Virus record (IMG/VR): IMGVR_UViG_3300047510_000196
Location: 1-24,148 of that record
Reading direction: 5' to 3' (one strand)
DNA length: 24,148 bases
Source: a virus
Below the pieces are notes generated by a model. The model made no database searches. It was not told where the DNA came from and saw nothing but the letters and a program-made list of their open reading frames with translations. Shown in pieces: positions 10,719 to 17,626 of this stretch (positions are counted from its first letter, which is position 1; every line of letters starts with the position of its first letter). Position numbers and translations under genes: made by a program.

Positions 10719-10902
10719 CCTAAAGAAAGTTGTTGATATAGTAAATCTCTGGTGGTCTAAGTCTATCGTTGCCATCCTACTTTGTGTAATTGGATGGTAT
10801 ATCGGTGGGATACAGACCGAATCTAGGATTGCTTCTGACTGTAAGTTCGCAGGAGCCTTTAGGGTGGATATTCAGGCATTTACTTGCCAAAGAAGACTAT
10901 GA
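10708..10902 (+). CDS. Single-span membrane protein (64 aa)
   Basis: Has one membrane span at about 17-36 (KSIVAILLCVIGWYIGGIQT) followed by ESRIASDCKFAGAFRVDIQA and FTCQRRL. The tail pattern S-R-I-A-S-D-C-K-x-A-G-x-F-R-V with a second Cys is familiar from small phage proteins; the two Cys could bond in the periplasm if the tail faces out. It overlaps the MazG-like gene by 11 nt; the ribosome binding site is weak. Function unknown. Confidence 0.75.
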   Translation: MTNDLKKVVDIVNLWWSKSIVAILLCVIGWYIGGIQTESRIASDCKFAGAFRVDIQAFTCQRRL

Positions 10903-11087
10903 CTAAATTTTGTACCAGTTGCCAAGCTACAAGAGACTTAGAAGGTGGGATAACTAAACATCTTCGAGGCACTACCAGATGGATATGTAAGTCTTGCGTA
11001 GAGCATAAATCACCGAGTATTTACCGGAACTTATCTGGTAAACCTACGCCATCAGCATCAGTTAAACGGCTTTTTCAATTGCCATGA
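10899..11087 (+). CDS. Small zinc-ribbon phage protein (62 aa)
   Basis: Starts MTKFCTSCQATRDLEGGITK and has C5-x-x-C8 and a second pair in WICKSCVEH, so one zinc ribbon is likely. The basic tail holds SGKPTPSASVKRLFQLP. The ATG at 10899 shares ATGA with the previous stop; a TTG 15 nt upstream is not needed. Common type of early phage protein; no role known. Confidence 0.75.
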   Translation: MTKFCTSCQATRDLEGGITKHLRGTTRWICKSCVEHKSPSIYRNLSGKPTPSASVKRLFQLP

Positions 11088-11251
11088 ACAAATCAGATCA
11101 AGATTTAGTAAATGTAGTTGCAAATATTGCATTTATTAACGGGTTAAAGGAAATTGATGTTTTGCTACCACCAGATTTAAGACCATTTTTACCGCAATCA
11201 ATACGCAACAAATTTCAACTAATCCAAGAGGAACGAAATGGGCAGACCTAG
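11084..11251 (+). CDS. Small hypothetical phage protein (55 aa)
   Basis: Encodes MNKSDQDLVNVVANIAFING, then LKEIDVLLPPDLRPFLPQSI and a helical end RNKFQLIQEERNGQT. The family is not recognised. The start shares ATGA with the preceding stop, and the next gene begins 14 nt before its end, so it fits the coupled operon. Confidence 0.7.
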   Translation: MNKSDQDLVNVVANIAFINGLKEIDVLLPPDLRPFLPQSIRNKFQLIQEERNGQT

Positions 11252-11432
11252 AAAGAATCCTGACGATCCTAAGTGGCAAGAAACAAAAGAAAGCCCCGTT
11301 AATGACGATTGGCGTATCTTCTTCGCAGCGGCTCTAGGAGGCTTAATTGCTAGGGGTAGTGGTCAGACCTATGACCAGATGATAAAAACAGCCTCAGAGA
11401 TCGCTACAGAGGCTCAGAAGTCACTTTCTTAG
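11238..11432 (+). CDS. Small hypothetical phage protein, MGRPRKNPDDP type (64 aa)
   Basis: Begins MGRPRKNPDDPKWQETKESP, a basic, Pro-rich segment resembling AT-hook-like starts (G-R-P-R-K), and continues DDWRIFFAAALGGLIARGSG. The mid part is hydrophobic but too short and mixed to be a sure membrane span. GAGG stands 7 nt before the ATG. I know similar short phage proteins but no function. Confidence 0.7.
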   Translation: MGRPRKNPDDPKWQETKESPVNDDWRIFFAAALGGLIARGSGQTYDQMIKTASEIATEAQKSLS

Positions 11433-11439
11433 GATTTGT

Positions 11440-11940
11440 ATGGATAAGAAGATATTGACAGCGGAACGAGCTAAGGAGTTGCTTGATTATGACCCTTGTA
11501 CAGGCAACTTCTATAGAAAAGTGTCTTTAACGAATAGCGTCAAAGTTGGCGATATTGCTGGGTCAAAGACTCAAAAAGGATATCTTGAAATATGGGTCGA
11601 TGGGAAAAGATACCTAGCCCATAGATTAGCTTGGCTCATTGAGACTGGTGAGTTCCCTAAAGAACAAATAGACCACATTAACTGCATAAAAACAGATAAC
11701 AGAATTGCAAATTTAAGATGTGTAAGTGATTCCATCAACAAGCAAAACAGGCGAGAAGCGTTAGATAAAAATAAATCTGGACTACTTGGTGTTAGCTGGA
11801 TGGAAAGAGCTAAGAAATGGAAAGCTCAAATACAACTAAACAAAAGTGTTATCTATCTAGGATTGTTTGAAGATAAAGAACAAGCGTATCATGCCTATGT
11901 GCAGGCAAAACGATCCTTACATGAAGGCTGCACTATTTAA
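11440..11940 (+). CDS. Second HNH-AP2 homing-type endonuclease (166 aa)
   Basis: Same architecture as the 165-aa protein at 9913: nuclease core HRLAWLIETGEFPKEQIDHI (H63-like, D-H pair) with NLRCVSDSINKQN, and an AP2 domain with LLGVSWMERAKKWKAQIQLN and IYLGLFEDKEQAYHAYVQAK. The two are clear paralogues but diverged, so they probably arrived separately rather than by recent duplication. It is the last rightward gene and overlaps the spanin gene tail-to-tail by 8 nt. The weak-to-fair TAGGATTTGT precedes its ATG. Its A+T content is higher than its neighbours'. Confidence 0.9.
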   Translation: MDKKILTAERAKELLDYDPCTGNFYRKVSLTNSVKVGDIAGSKTQKGYLEIWVDGKRYLAHRLAWLIETGEFPKEQIDHINCIKTDNRIANLRCVSDSINKQNRREALDKNKSGLLGVSWMERAKKWKAQIQLNKSVIYLGLFEDKEQAYHAYVQAKRSLHEGCTI

Positions 11941-12409
11941 GTTTTTGATCTGATCTAATTGAATCATATTGTGCATAGCATTGCTTCAGCGCGAGTCTTA
12001 GATTATCTGCCTCTATTGCTATTTTGACAAAATCTTCTGCACTTTCTCGATAAAGCTGTCTTGGGGTACATCCACCTTGTCCAGAACTGGTGGAACCGGA
12101 CACGGTACTGCCTTGGGTGGAGATGGACGGACGCTGCTGCAGGCTGTTAGAGAGAGCAACAGCCCTAGCAGTAATATTCCTGATTTCCGCATCTTTCTCT
12201 TTCCTTAACTTGTCAGCGTTAGACTGTAGTTCCTGCTCCTTAGCCCTAGCTTCTTCCTGAGCCTTAGCATACTGAGCATATTGCTCGGCTTTCTCTTTAT
12301 CCCAAGCCTGTTGAACCTCAGCCTTGCCTAGCTGGTGTCCTTGATACAGACCTCCGGCTCCTGCAACGCCTATGGCTGCTACAACGCCAATGATGACGTA
12401 AGGGTTCAT
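11933..12409 (-). CDS. Rz: Rz-like inner-membrane spanin (158 aa)
   Basis: N-terminal membrane anchor YVIIGVVAAIGVAGAGGLYQ (4-23), then a long charged coiled coil (about 28-90, e.g. EKAEQYAQYAKAQEEARAKE), and a C-terminal region with two Cys. This is the i-spanin layout: it spans the periplasm from the inner membrane and joins the outer-membrane lipoprotein Rz1 to fuse the membranes at lysis. A complete Rz1 is nested inside it in another frame (12019-12192), which confirms the call. ATGA overlap with the gene upstream. The start is the ATG at 12409. Confidence 0.9.
   Translation of the reverse strand: MNPYVIIGVVAAIGVAGAGGLYQGHQLGKAEVQQAWDKEKAEQYAQYAKAQEEARAKEQELQSNADKLRKEKDAEIRNITARAVALSNSLQQRPSISTQGSTVSGSTSSGQGGCTPRQLYRESAEDFVKIAIEADNLRLALKQCYAQYDSIRSDQKLK
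12019..12192 (-). CDS. Rz1: Rz1-like outer-membrane spanin lipoprotein, nested in Rz (57 aa)
   Basis: From ATG at 12192, in a different frame from Rz, the product begins MRKSGILLLGLLLSLTACSS: a lipoprotein signal with lipobox L-T-A-C, so C18 would be lipidated. The mature part is Pro-rich (VRPSPPKAVPCPVPPVLD), as in lambda Rz1, and ends VQKILSK. AAGG and GGAAAG lie upstream of the ATG. The gene lies wholly inside Rz, which is the lambda-like embedded arrangement. It should interact with the Rz C-terminus to complete lysis of a Gram-negative host. Confidence 0.9.
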   Translation of the reverse strand: MRKSGILLLGLLLSLTACSSVRPSPPKAVPCPVPPVLDKVDVPQDSFIEKVQKILSK

Positions 12410-12588
12410 TTCGGCGGGACTTTAGTGCCATCAAGTTTCTTGTGGACTTTAACCTCGCGGCATACCTGAGTCTCTTTGCCCTTACGGTCTTTCTCAACGT
12501 GACAGACCTTCTTTGTCTCGCCAGCGTGAATGTTAAACACAAGTAGAAGACTAAGAACGACAGTTCCAACCATGCGTATCGCAATCAT
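12406..12588 (-). CDS. Small exported basic protein with two Cys (60 aa)
   Basis: Residues 1-22 are a signal peptide (MIAIRMVGTVVLSLLLVFNI-HA), cleaved probably before GETKK. The mature part has C29 and C43 separated by a charged loop, then KVHKKLDGTKVPPK. I recognise the K-K-V-C-H...V-C-K/R-x-x-K-V-H-K-K-L-D-G-T-K-V-P pattern from small phage proteins near lysis genes; no function is assigned. ATGA overlaps join it to the genes on both sides. Confidence 0.75.
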   Translation of the reverse strand: MIAIRMVGTVVLSLLLVFNIHAGETKKVCHVEKDRKGKETQVCREVKVHKKLDGTKVPPK

Positions 12589-13028
12589 GTGATCTCCGGG
12601 TGTGGTGGTTGTTCAGGTGCTGCTTTACCGTTATAACCTGCTGAAGCCATTGGCGCAATCGTTGGCTCCATACGGATAGGAGCCTGTGTAGGGGACTGTG
12701 GAGGCACTTTAGGCTTGTCCTCGCGTTCTGCTGCTGTAGATAATCCGGGTGGCACAAACGGAGCTATAGCATCTTTCCCTTTGACAGCAAGTAATGTCGC
12801 AAGACTTCCGAGGATATACTTTGACATATCGCTCAGGATTAGGAAGAACTGCTTATCTGCTGGAGCCATCATTTGAGGTTGCTCAACGAATACAACGCTA
12901 TAAAGACTCACGCCAACCATGATAATAACAGTGCAGCAAAACGTTACAGCGATACAAAACTTAATTACCGCATCGTGCTGCTCCTGCGTCATTGCAAGGA
13001 ATTGGCTGATTAACTTTAGGGGGTTCAT
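12585..13028 (-). CDS. Two-span membrane protein of the lysis cassette (147 aa), holin-like or accessory
   Basis: Two hydrophobic segments, about 22-48 (IKFCIAVTFCCTVIIMVGVS) and 62-83 (FLILSDMSKYILGSLATLLA), then a long Pro-rich cytoplasmic or periplasmic tail (KVPPQSPTQAPIRMEPTIAP...). The topology fits a small holin or a holin accessory, but a clearer holin lies upstream at 14660-14860, so this one may be an antiholin or helper. GAGG lies 7 nt before the ATG. It overlaps the lipoprotein gene by 68 nt. Confidence 0.7.
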   Translation of the reverse strand: MNPLKLISQFLAMTQEQHDAVIKFCIAVTFCCTVIIMVGVSLYSVVFVEQPQMMAPADKQFFLILSDMSKYILGSLATLLAVKGKDAIAPFVPPGLSTAAEREDKPKVPPQSPTQAPIRMEPTIAPMASAGYNGKAAPEQPPHPEIT

Positions 13029-13203
13029 TTGCTTCCTCTTTCATTACTTCAGGTTTTAGCAATTGATCTGGACAAGTACCTGTTACAGCACATCGTGGAC
13101 GCTGGCATCTTGGTTTATCCCAATTATCAGGGTCTTGACAAAAATACCTAAACCGATCACAACCGACTAAACTAAGAATGAACAACAGCCAAAGCACGCG
13201 CAT
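12961..13203 (-). CDS. Phage lipoprotein, Cys/Pro-rich (80 aa)
   Basis: The start is at ATG 13203: MRVLWLLFILSLVGCDRFRY, with lipobox L-V-G-C and lipidation expected at C15. The mature part contains FCQDPDNWDKPRCQRPRC and VTGTCPDQLL, a Cys-rich pattern I know from other phage lipoproteins close to endolysin genes. The predicted place is the periplasmic face or the outer membrane. Role unknown; superinfection exclusion or a lysis accessory are possible. It overlaps the endolysin gene by 32 nt and the following membrane gene by 68 nt, a long overlap in which both frames look real. Confidence 0.75.
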   Translation of the reverse strand: MRVLWLLFILSLVGCDRFRYFCQDPDNWDKPRCQRPRCAVTGTCPDQLLKPEVMKEEANEPPKVNQPIPCNDAGAARCGN

Positions 13204-13810
13204 ATTGAGCCTCTCTATCTTCCATACCCTTGTAACCACCGTTAATGACCTTAGTCATGCCTCGTAAGTCTGTGGCATCAGCAAATCGATTTAACTTATT
13301 TTCCGACCAAAACCAGCAAGCAGATTGGGCTGCTCCTTCGAATGTCTGCATATATTCAGCAGCTTCTTGAGGCGTAATCTCAAGGCTAGCAGCAAACCAG
13401 AAATAGTTGTTTTTGCCAGTGAGTTGAATCAGTCCTCGTCCCTTGTACAAACTTCCCTCGCCAGATGCTTCGTCACCGTTACCCATGCGGTTAGCGTAAA
13501 CAAGGTTAGCGATCTTATCCGGCTGTTTAGCGTAAGACTTAGCCTGTGAGTCAGTCTGAAAATACTTAGGAAATACTTTAAGAAGTCCTGAAGCAGAGTA
13601 GTTCAGGTTTTCCGTTAGCCACACAAATCCACCTGATTCGTGATGACATTGGGCTAGGAATGAGGCTATACGGTTCGGAGTCGTTATTTCGTATTCTTCT
13701 AGGAGCGACTTGCCGCCTAGTTCGGTCTGTTGGCTGAATAAAGCGTCATACCATTGATCCGGGTACTTAGAGTGAGGAATAAATTTCCTGAAAGCATTAC
13801 GGTCAATCAC
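13172..13810 (-). CDS. GH19 endolysin (chitinase/lysozyme-like)
   Basis: A compact 212-aa glycoside hydrolase 19 domain, with no binding module or signal peptide. AQCHHESGGFVWLTENLNYS (53-72) holds the catalytic Glu (E58) and the second acid E67; KVFPKYF (78-84), VYANRMGNGDEASGEG (104-119), YKGRGLIQLTGKNNY (122-136) and TKVINGGYKGMEDR (about 186-199) are family blocks. Such phage enzymes cleave peptidoglycan glycan strands; without a signal it would need the holin to reach the wall. It overlaps the membrane-protein gene upstream by 8 nt. Confidence 0.9.
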   Translation of the reverse strand: MIDRNAFRKFIPHSKYPDQWYDALFSQQTELGGKSLLEEYEITTPNRIASFLAQCHHESGGFVWLTENLNYSASGLLKVFPKYFQTDSQAKSYAKQPDKIANLVYANRMGNGDEASGEGSLYKGRGLIQLTGKNNYFWFAASLEITPQEAAEYMQTFEGAAQSACWFWSENKLNRFADATDLRGMTKVINGGYKGMEDREAQYARALAVVHS

Positions 13811-14108
13811 GATACATCCTCTCTATCAGTATCTCTCGCCGTAGTTCCTTCATCTTCCTAATCTCGATGATAGCGGCTTGATGAGCGTAGTACATATCGT
13901 AGTACATGAAAGCTAGAACGGGCATTATGATGAAGAACATTAGTAAGACAGCCATAACCACCACAATTAATGACCAAGGGACATTCTCATCATCGTGCTT
14001 CTTGTCGTTAGCCACATTAGAAACATTCCCCATGTAATTACGAACACCGTTGCCGATACCCATGCCGCTTTTGCCCGGATTTCCGCTATCCTTTTTCTGC
14101 GTCGCCAT
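13803..14108 (-). CDS. Single-span membrane protein of the lysis region (101 aa)
   Basis: A Gly/Asn-rich N-terminal ~45 residues (KSGMGIGNGVRNYMGNVSNV) leads to a membrane span, about 45-70 (SLIVVVMAVLLMFFIIMPVL), and a basic helical tail RKMKELRREILIERMYRD. Its first ~47 codons overlap the end of the ATT-initiated gene in another frame by 142 nt if the ATG at 14108 is used; ATGs at 14063 or 14033 would reduce this. No strong Shine-Dalgarno was found at 14108. Family not recognised. Confidence 0.65.
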   Translation of the reverse strand: MATQKKDSGNPGKSGMGIGNGVRNYMGNVSNVANDKKHDDENVPWSLIVVVMAVLLMFFIIMPVLAFMYYDMYYAHQAAIIEIRKMKELRREILIERMYRD

Positions 14109-14659
14109 GATGCTATCTGAGCTAGCCTAAGTTCTTCTGCGTGAGCTTCTTCTTGCTCTTTGACGATACGCTGCCACATCTCCTCGAACTTGCTCCACAA
14201 TGCCCCTAACTCTGGTGGAGCCTTGTAAACCATCGTTTCGCGTATCTCAGCTAACATCGCATCAAGTCGAGAAGTAATCAATATCCGCTTTAATGCTCTC
14301 CTACCTATCGATTCTTCACCTTTATAGACCTGCTTGGCTTCTAACTGCTCCTTGAGGAATAGCTTACTAATCGCATCGTAAGCATCCATCAATGCGCCTA
14401 GCTGGTTGCCGATGTCAGTAAACACATCGTTAGGGTCAGCCTTGGCTATCTCCTGAACCCTCTGGACTTCAGCGACGTATTGCGCTTTCTGAGCCGGAGT
14501 TGGATTCCCACCTGTTACCTTGTCATACTGAGCCTTTAGATCGTCTAATACGCCCTTGACTTCACCTGCTGCACCCTTGATCTCTTTGTAAAGTTGACAG
14601 CCTTTCTTTACAGCAGCAACCGCAGCATTAGCAGCAGCAAGTAACGTTAGCGGATCAAT
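13967..14659 (-). CDS. Membrane-anchored helical protein with an ATT start codon (230 aa)
   Basis: The frame is protein-like from ATT at 14659, directly after the holin stop TAA and in the same frame: IDPLTLLAAANAAVAAVKKG, CQLYKEIKGAAGEVKGVLDD, then a long helical charged region (LKEQLEAKQVYKG, FEEMWQRIVKEQEEAHAEE) and a membrane span at about 199-218 (AWVSATVFVITWGMFLMWLT). No ATG, GTG or TTG occurs in its first 78 codons. GGAGG stands 5 nt before the ATT, a near-ideal Shine-Dalgarno. A GTG at 14425 would discard a clearly coding stretch. Unknown family; possibly a lysis or virion membrane protein. Stop-codon readthrough from the holin, or a sequencing change of ATG, are alternatives. Confidence 0.75.
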   Translation of the reverse strand: MDPLTLLAAANAAVAAVKKGCQLYKEIKGAAGEVKGVLDDLKAQYDKVTGGNPTPAQKAQYVAEVQRVQEIAKADPNDVFTDIGNQLGALMDAYDAISKLFLKEQLEAKQVYKGEESIGRRALKRILITSRLDAMLAEIRETMVYKAPPELGALWSKFEEMWQRIVKEQEEAHAEELRLAQIASWRRRKRIAEIRAKAAWVSATVFVITWGMFLMWLTTRSTMMRMSLGH

Positions 14660-14860
14660 TTATTCCTCCGAATTAGCCTTTTGATTCTTTTTGGCTATTT
14701 TCAAATGCTGATGCTTATACCAAGTGCTAATTATCAATCCGATAATACCTATTGCTAGACCACCTAGTGCAGCAAATTCGTTAGCTGTAAGACCAAAAAA
14801 AACGGCAGTCGCAGAACCGCCGTAAGTCGCCGCAGTAGATGCTTTACCTATGTCAACCAT
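14660..14860 (-). CDS. Small holin (two membrane spans, HP1-type)
   Basis: 66-aa protein: MVDIGKASTAATYGGSATAV, a first hydrophobic stretch at about 10-24, a short turn (TANEF), a second span (AALGGLAIGIIGLIISTWYK, 30-49), then a basic tail HLKIAKKNQKANSEE. Size, two spans and the charged tail fit a class II phage holin (HP1-like). It would form membrane holes that release the endolysin. The start is the ATG at 14860 with GAGG 6 nt upstream, and it overlaps the fibre gene by 8 nt; a TTG 12 nt upstream is not needed. It is followed without gap by the ATT-initiated ORF. Confidence 0.8.
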   Translation of the reverse strand: MVDIGKASTAATYGGSATAVFFGLTANEFAALGGLAIGIIGLIISTWYKHQHLKIAKKNQKANSEE

Positions 14861-16019
14861 TTCTAGCCTCAAGTTGTTCGATACGCTGGCTCATCTCTTT
14901 TACTGCGTTAATCAGAGCAAACGTGAGTTCTGAAGTATCTACAATCTTAAACCCATTGTTGTCAGTTTTTACACAATTAGCAAAGGCAGTACCTTCGAGT
15001 TCCTGAGCGATAACTCCGACAAACTGCTGTGATGGGGCATCAGACTTCATAAACTCAGCGGTAAAACGGTAGTTCTTAGGCTCAACCTGCTTTAGTTCCG
15101 CTAGACCTTTATTGTAGGCACTAATGTCCTGCTTGTAACGTGAGTCTGAGTAGCTGTTAAACGTACCGCCACCGACTTTTTGAACGTCTGACAGGTCAAA
15201 ACCAGCCGATGTAGCACCCACAAACAAACGCATATTGCCAGCAATACGAATCTGAGCTTCAGCACCAGTCCAATACAAAGAGCTAGTTGTCGTAAAGTTA
15301 TATCCAGCAGAACTTACAGGAGCAGTATCAAATGTCTTGGTTCCTGCGAAATTTTGACTACCAGTATTAACAATGCCAGAAACAGTCGATGAGGCTGTAG
15401 GAAGGGCAGACGATGACCAAGAGCTACCGTTAGAAGTTAGGACGTTACCGCTAGAGCTAGGAGCTACCGACGATACAGCAGACGTACCGTTACCCACCAA
15501 TACTGCACCTGTAGATAGTGAAGCTACACCAGTACCACCAGCAGCCACGTTTAACGTACCGTTTAATGCAAACGTACCTGTTGATGTAATAGGGTTTGTT
15601 CCAGAAACCGTAATACCCGATAGGTTAGACGTTAGACCTACGCTAGTGACCGTACCAGTTCCCGGAGTAACAGTACCCCAAGCAACGCTAACACCGTCAG
15701 TCGTTAGGTATTTACCTGAGTTACTCGTCTGAGAAGGCATCAAAGCATTAATCGCTGTCGATGCTGTAGTGTTTCCAGTGCCGCCCTGAGCTATCGGCAA
15801 AGCAGTCGTTAGGGTAACGCTTCCAGTAACAGACAAGTTACCGCCAACAGTAAAGTTATCGCTATCAGCACCAGTCTGTTGGTCTTTTAGCTGCGCCATC
15901 AACTCACGAATAGCGTTATTGATGTTACTCGGCGCACAACCTTCCGCGATATTAATCCCACCAATGTCAGTGTTATTAGCCGCTGTTGCGCTGTATTCGC
16001 TAATCTTGTTCTTTGCCAT
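14853..16019 (-). CDS. Tail fibre/spike-type protein with C-terminal S74 chaperone domain
   Basis: 388 aa. N-terminal part NKISEYSATAANNTDIGGIN, then Gly/Thr/Ser-rich repeats (LPIAQGGTGNTTASTA, VAAGGTGVASLSTGAVLVGN), typical of fibre shafts. The last ~100 residues are an intramolecular chaperone/peptidase S74 domain: SDSRYKQDIS (from about 291), GLAELKQVEPKNYRFT, QQFVGVIAQELE and an end helix. S74 domains trimerise fibres and often cut themselves off before the Ser of S-D-x-R-x-K. It probably binds the host surface and is the last virion gene before the lysis cassette. Confidence 0.85.
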   Translation of the reverse strand: MAKNKISEYSATAANNTDIGGINIAEGCAPSNINNAIRELMAQLKDQQTGADSDNFTVGGNLSVTGSVTLTTALPIAQGGTGNTTASTAINALMPSQTSNSGKYLTTDGVSVAWGTVTPGTGTVTSVGLTSNLSGITVSGTNPITSTGTFALNGTLNVAAGGTGVASLSTGAVLVGNGTSAVSSVAPSSSGNVLTSNGSSWSSSALPTASSTVSGIVNTGSQNFAGTKTFDTAPVSSAGYNFTTTSSLYWTGAEAQIRIAGNMRLFVGATSAGFDLSDVQKVGGGTFNSYSDSRYKQDISAYNKGLAELKQVEPKNYRFTAEFMKSDAPSQQFVGVIAQELEGTAFANCVKTDNNGFKIVDTSELTFALINAVKEMSQRIEQLEARNG

Positions 16020-16021
16020 GA

Positions 16022-17626
16022 TTAATCCACCAATCCAAGTAGTCCGGGAACAGCAAACGGAGATGCAGTTCTAGCTCTCTGTACAGCCTCAGCAAATGTC
16101 GCTGGTCTAGGCGCAAACATAGCTCTCTCGCCTAAACGATAGTAAGGAGCAGTCATTAGGGCTGTCAATGCACCTGCCATTGGGTCAACGTAACCAGCAC
16201 CACCCGTTAGCAAAGCACCTGTCATACCTCTAGTTGCTGTACCGCTATCAGGCACTTTCTGACCAAGGATAGAAGCAGCACGACTAGATAAGTCTTGCAT
16301 AGGCGCAGCACCTCTAGCAAATGCAGCCTTACGCTTAGATATATCTGATTGACGTACAGCAGACTCTAACTGAGCCGGACTAAAGATACCTTCATCGCCG
16401 CGAGTCTTAGCCATAGCAGTTTGGACTCGAACAAAATCACGATAAGCAGAATCAACTTTCTTCAAGTCACTAGCGTACTTAGGATTCTGGTTTCGCAGAC
16501 TATTCATATAGAAGCCCTCAAGCTCCTTGAAAGCATCGCCTAGAATCTTCGTTGATCCAGTACCAGCACTATAAGTCCTAGCCATTTCTGCTAGGTCTTG
16601 CTTAATAGCTTGAGCCTTAACGCCAGAAACAGTGCCAGAAGCCCTAAAGTCAGCTTCTAAGCCATTTACATAGTTCTGAAACTGTTGTTTGTCAGCCTCA
16701 GACAAATTACCTTTTGAATAACGATTCTTGATAGCATCAAAACCAGCCTGAACTTTAGGCGTAAAACTGACCGCTAAATCAGGTACTACATCGTTATATT
16801 TGTCTCTGATCGACTTTTCTACAAACAAATAAGCATCACGACCAGTTAGCCCTTGTGGAACCTTCAACTTAGGGTTGAGATTGCTCAGAACCTTGTTATA
16901 AGCCGCAACATTAAACTCTGAGAATTGACGCTCTCTAGCACCGCTTACGATACCGCCGACTAATGGCAGACTTTCTGCGGCTTGTTCCATTTGCTGAATA
17001 CGACCACCAAACGCCGAACCCGGAGTTAAAGATATACCTTGTTGACGTAATGCAGCAGCTTCAGGACGTACAGCAGGAGCCATTAAACGACCTGCACCGC
17101 TAAGAACCGCAGTTCCTGCACCACCCATCAGACCACCAGTAACGGCACCGCCAGTGACATCCTCAGTAGCCTTACCAGCACCAGTAGCAGCACCCATACC
17201 AGTACCTAGAAGAACATCGCCTATGACCCCTGCACCGCGAGTTACTGGCTTTGTCATTACAGCAGCAGGAGCAAGCATACTTGCGCCAAACTCAGTACCA
17301 CCAGCCCTTAAAGGCTGCTCCTGAGCAAATTGGGCTTGCTGTGCGCGTAACTGATTTCTAATCTTTTCGTACTCAGCACCAGAAATAGCACCAGACCTAA
17401 ATGCAGCCTCTAGCTCATCAGCGAATCCAAAGGTAAGCCCTTGAGCAGCAGCCCTAGCAGTCTCAGCACCAGTAGAATATGGAACAGGAGCAACTACAGA
17501 CGGACTAGGAACAGCCGGAGTTCCTTGCTGTTTAGCAACTTCCTCAAGACCAGCAGTCGATACCTTGTCTAGCTTTCCAGCCTTTAGGTACTCTAGGTCT
17601 TTGGTAGAGAGTTTGGACAAATCCAT
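16022..17626 (-). CDS. Large Gly/Ala-rich virion protein, probable DNA-ejection protein (534 aa)
   Basis: MDLSKLSTKDLEYLKAGKLD leads into an Ala-rich region with QGLTFGFADELEAAFRSGAI (63-82), a phrase I know from phage structural proteins, then a long Gly/Ala-rich hydrophobic section (about 110-185, e.g. DVLLGTGMGAATGAGKATED, GAVTGGLMGGAGTAVLSGAG) suited to membrane insertion, and a helical C-terminal half. By order and composition it is one of the internal proteins that podoviruses eject with the DNA. Start at 17626 by TAATG overlap with the previous stop. The specific function is inferred. Confidence 0.7.
   Translation of the reverse strand: MDLSKLSTKDLEYLKAGKLDKVSTAGLEEVAKQQGTPAVPSPSVVAPVPYSTGAETARAAAQGLTFGFADELEAAFRSGAISGAEYEKIRNQLRAQQAQFAQEQPLRAGGTEFGASMLAPAAVMTKPVTRGAGVIGDVLLGTGMGAATGAGKATEDVTGGAVTGGLMGGAGTAVLSGAGRLMAPAVRPEAAALRQQGISLTPGSAFGGRIQQMEQAAESLPLVGGIVSGARERQFSEFNVAAYNKVLSNLNPKLKVPQGLTGRDAYLFVEKSIRDKYNDVVPDLAVSFTPKVQAGFDAIKNRYSKGNLSEADKQQFQNYVNGLEADFRASGTVSGVKAQAIKQDLAEMARTYSAGTGSTKILGDAFKELEGFYMNSLRNQNPKYASDLKKVDSAYRDFVRVQTAMAKTRGDEGIFSPAQLESAVRQSDISKRKAAFARGAAPMQDLSSRAASILGQKVPDSGTATRGMTGALLTGGAGYVDPMAGALTALMTAPYYRLGERAMFAPRPATFAEAVQRARTASPFAVPGLLGLVD

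Noticed and set aside
12318-12757. Arg-rich minus-strand frames overlapping Rz and the two-span membrane gene
   Set aside because: Out-of-frame shadows: low-complexity Arg/Ser composition, conflict with signal-peptide and membrane genes that have good starts.
13967-14425. GTG at 14425 as the start of the membrane protein
   Set aside because: It would leave 234 bp of clearly coding in-frame sequence untranslated, and no Shine-Dalgarno fits it; GGAGG fits the ATT.
15373-15732. 119-aa plus-strand frame opposite the tail fibre
   Set aside because: Low-complexity antisense of Gly/Thr repeats in the fibre gene.
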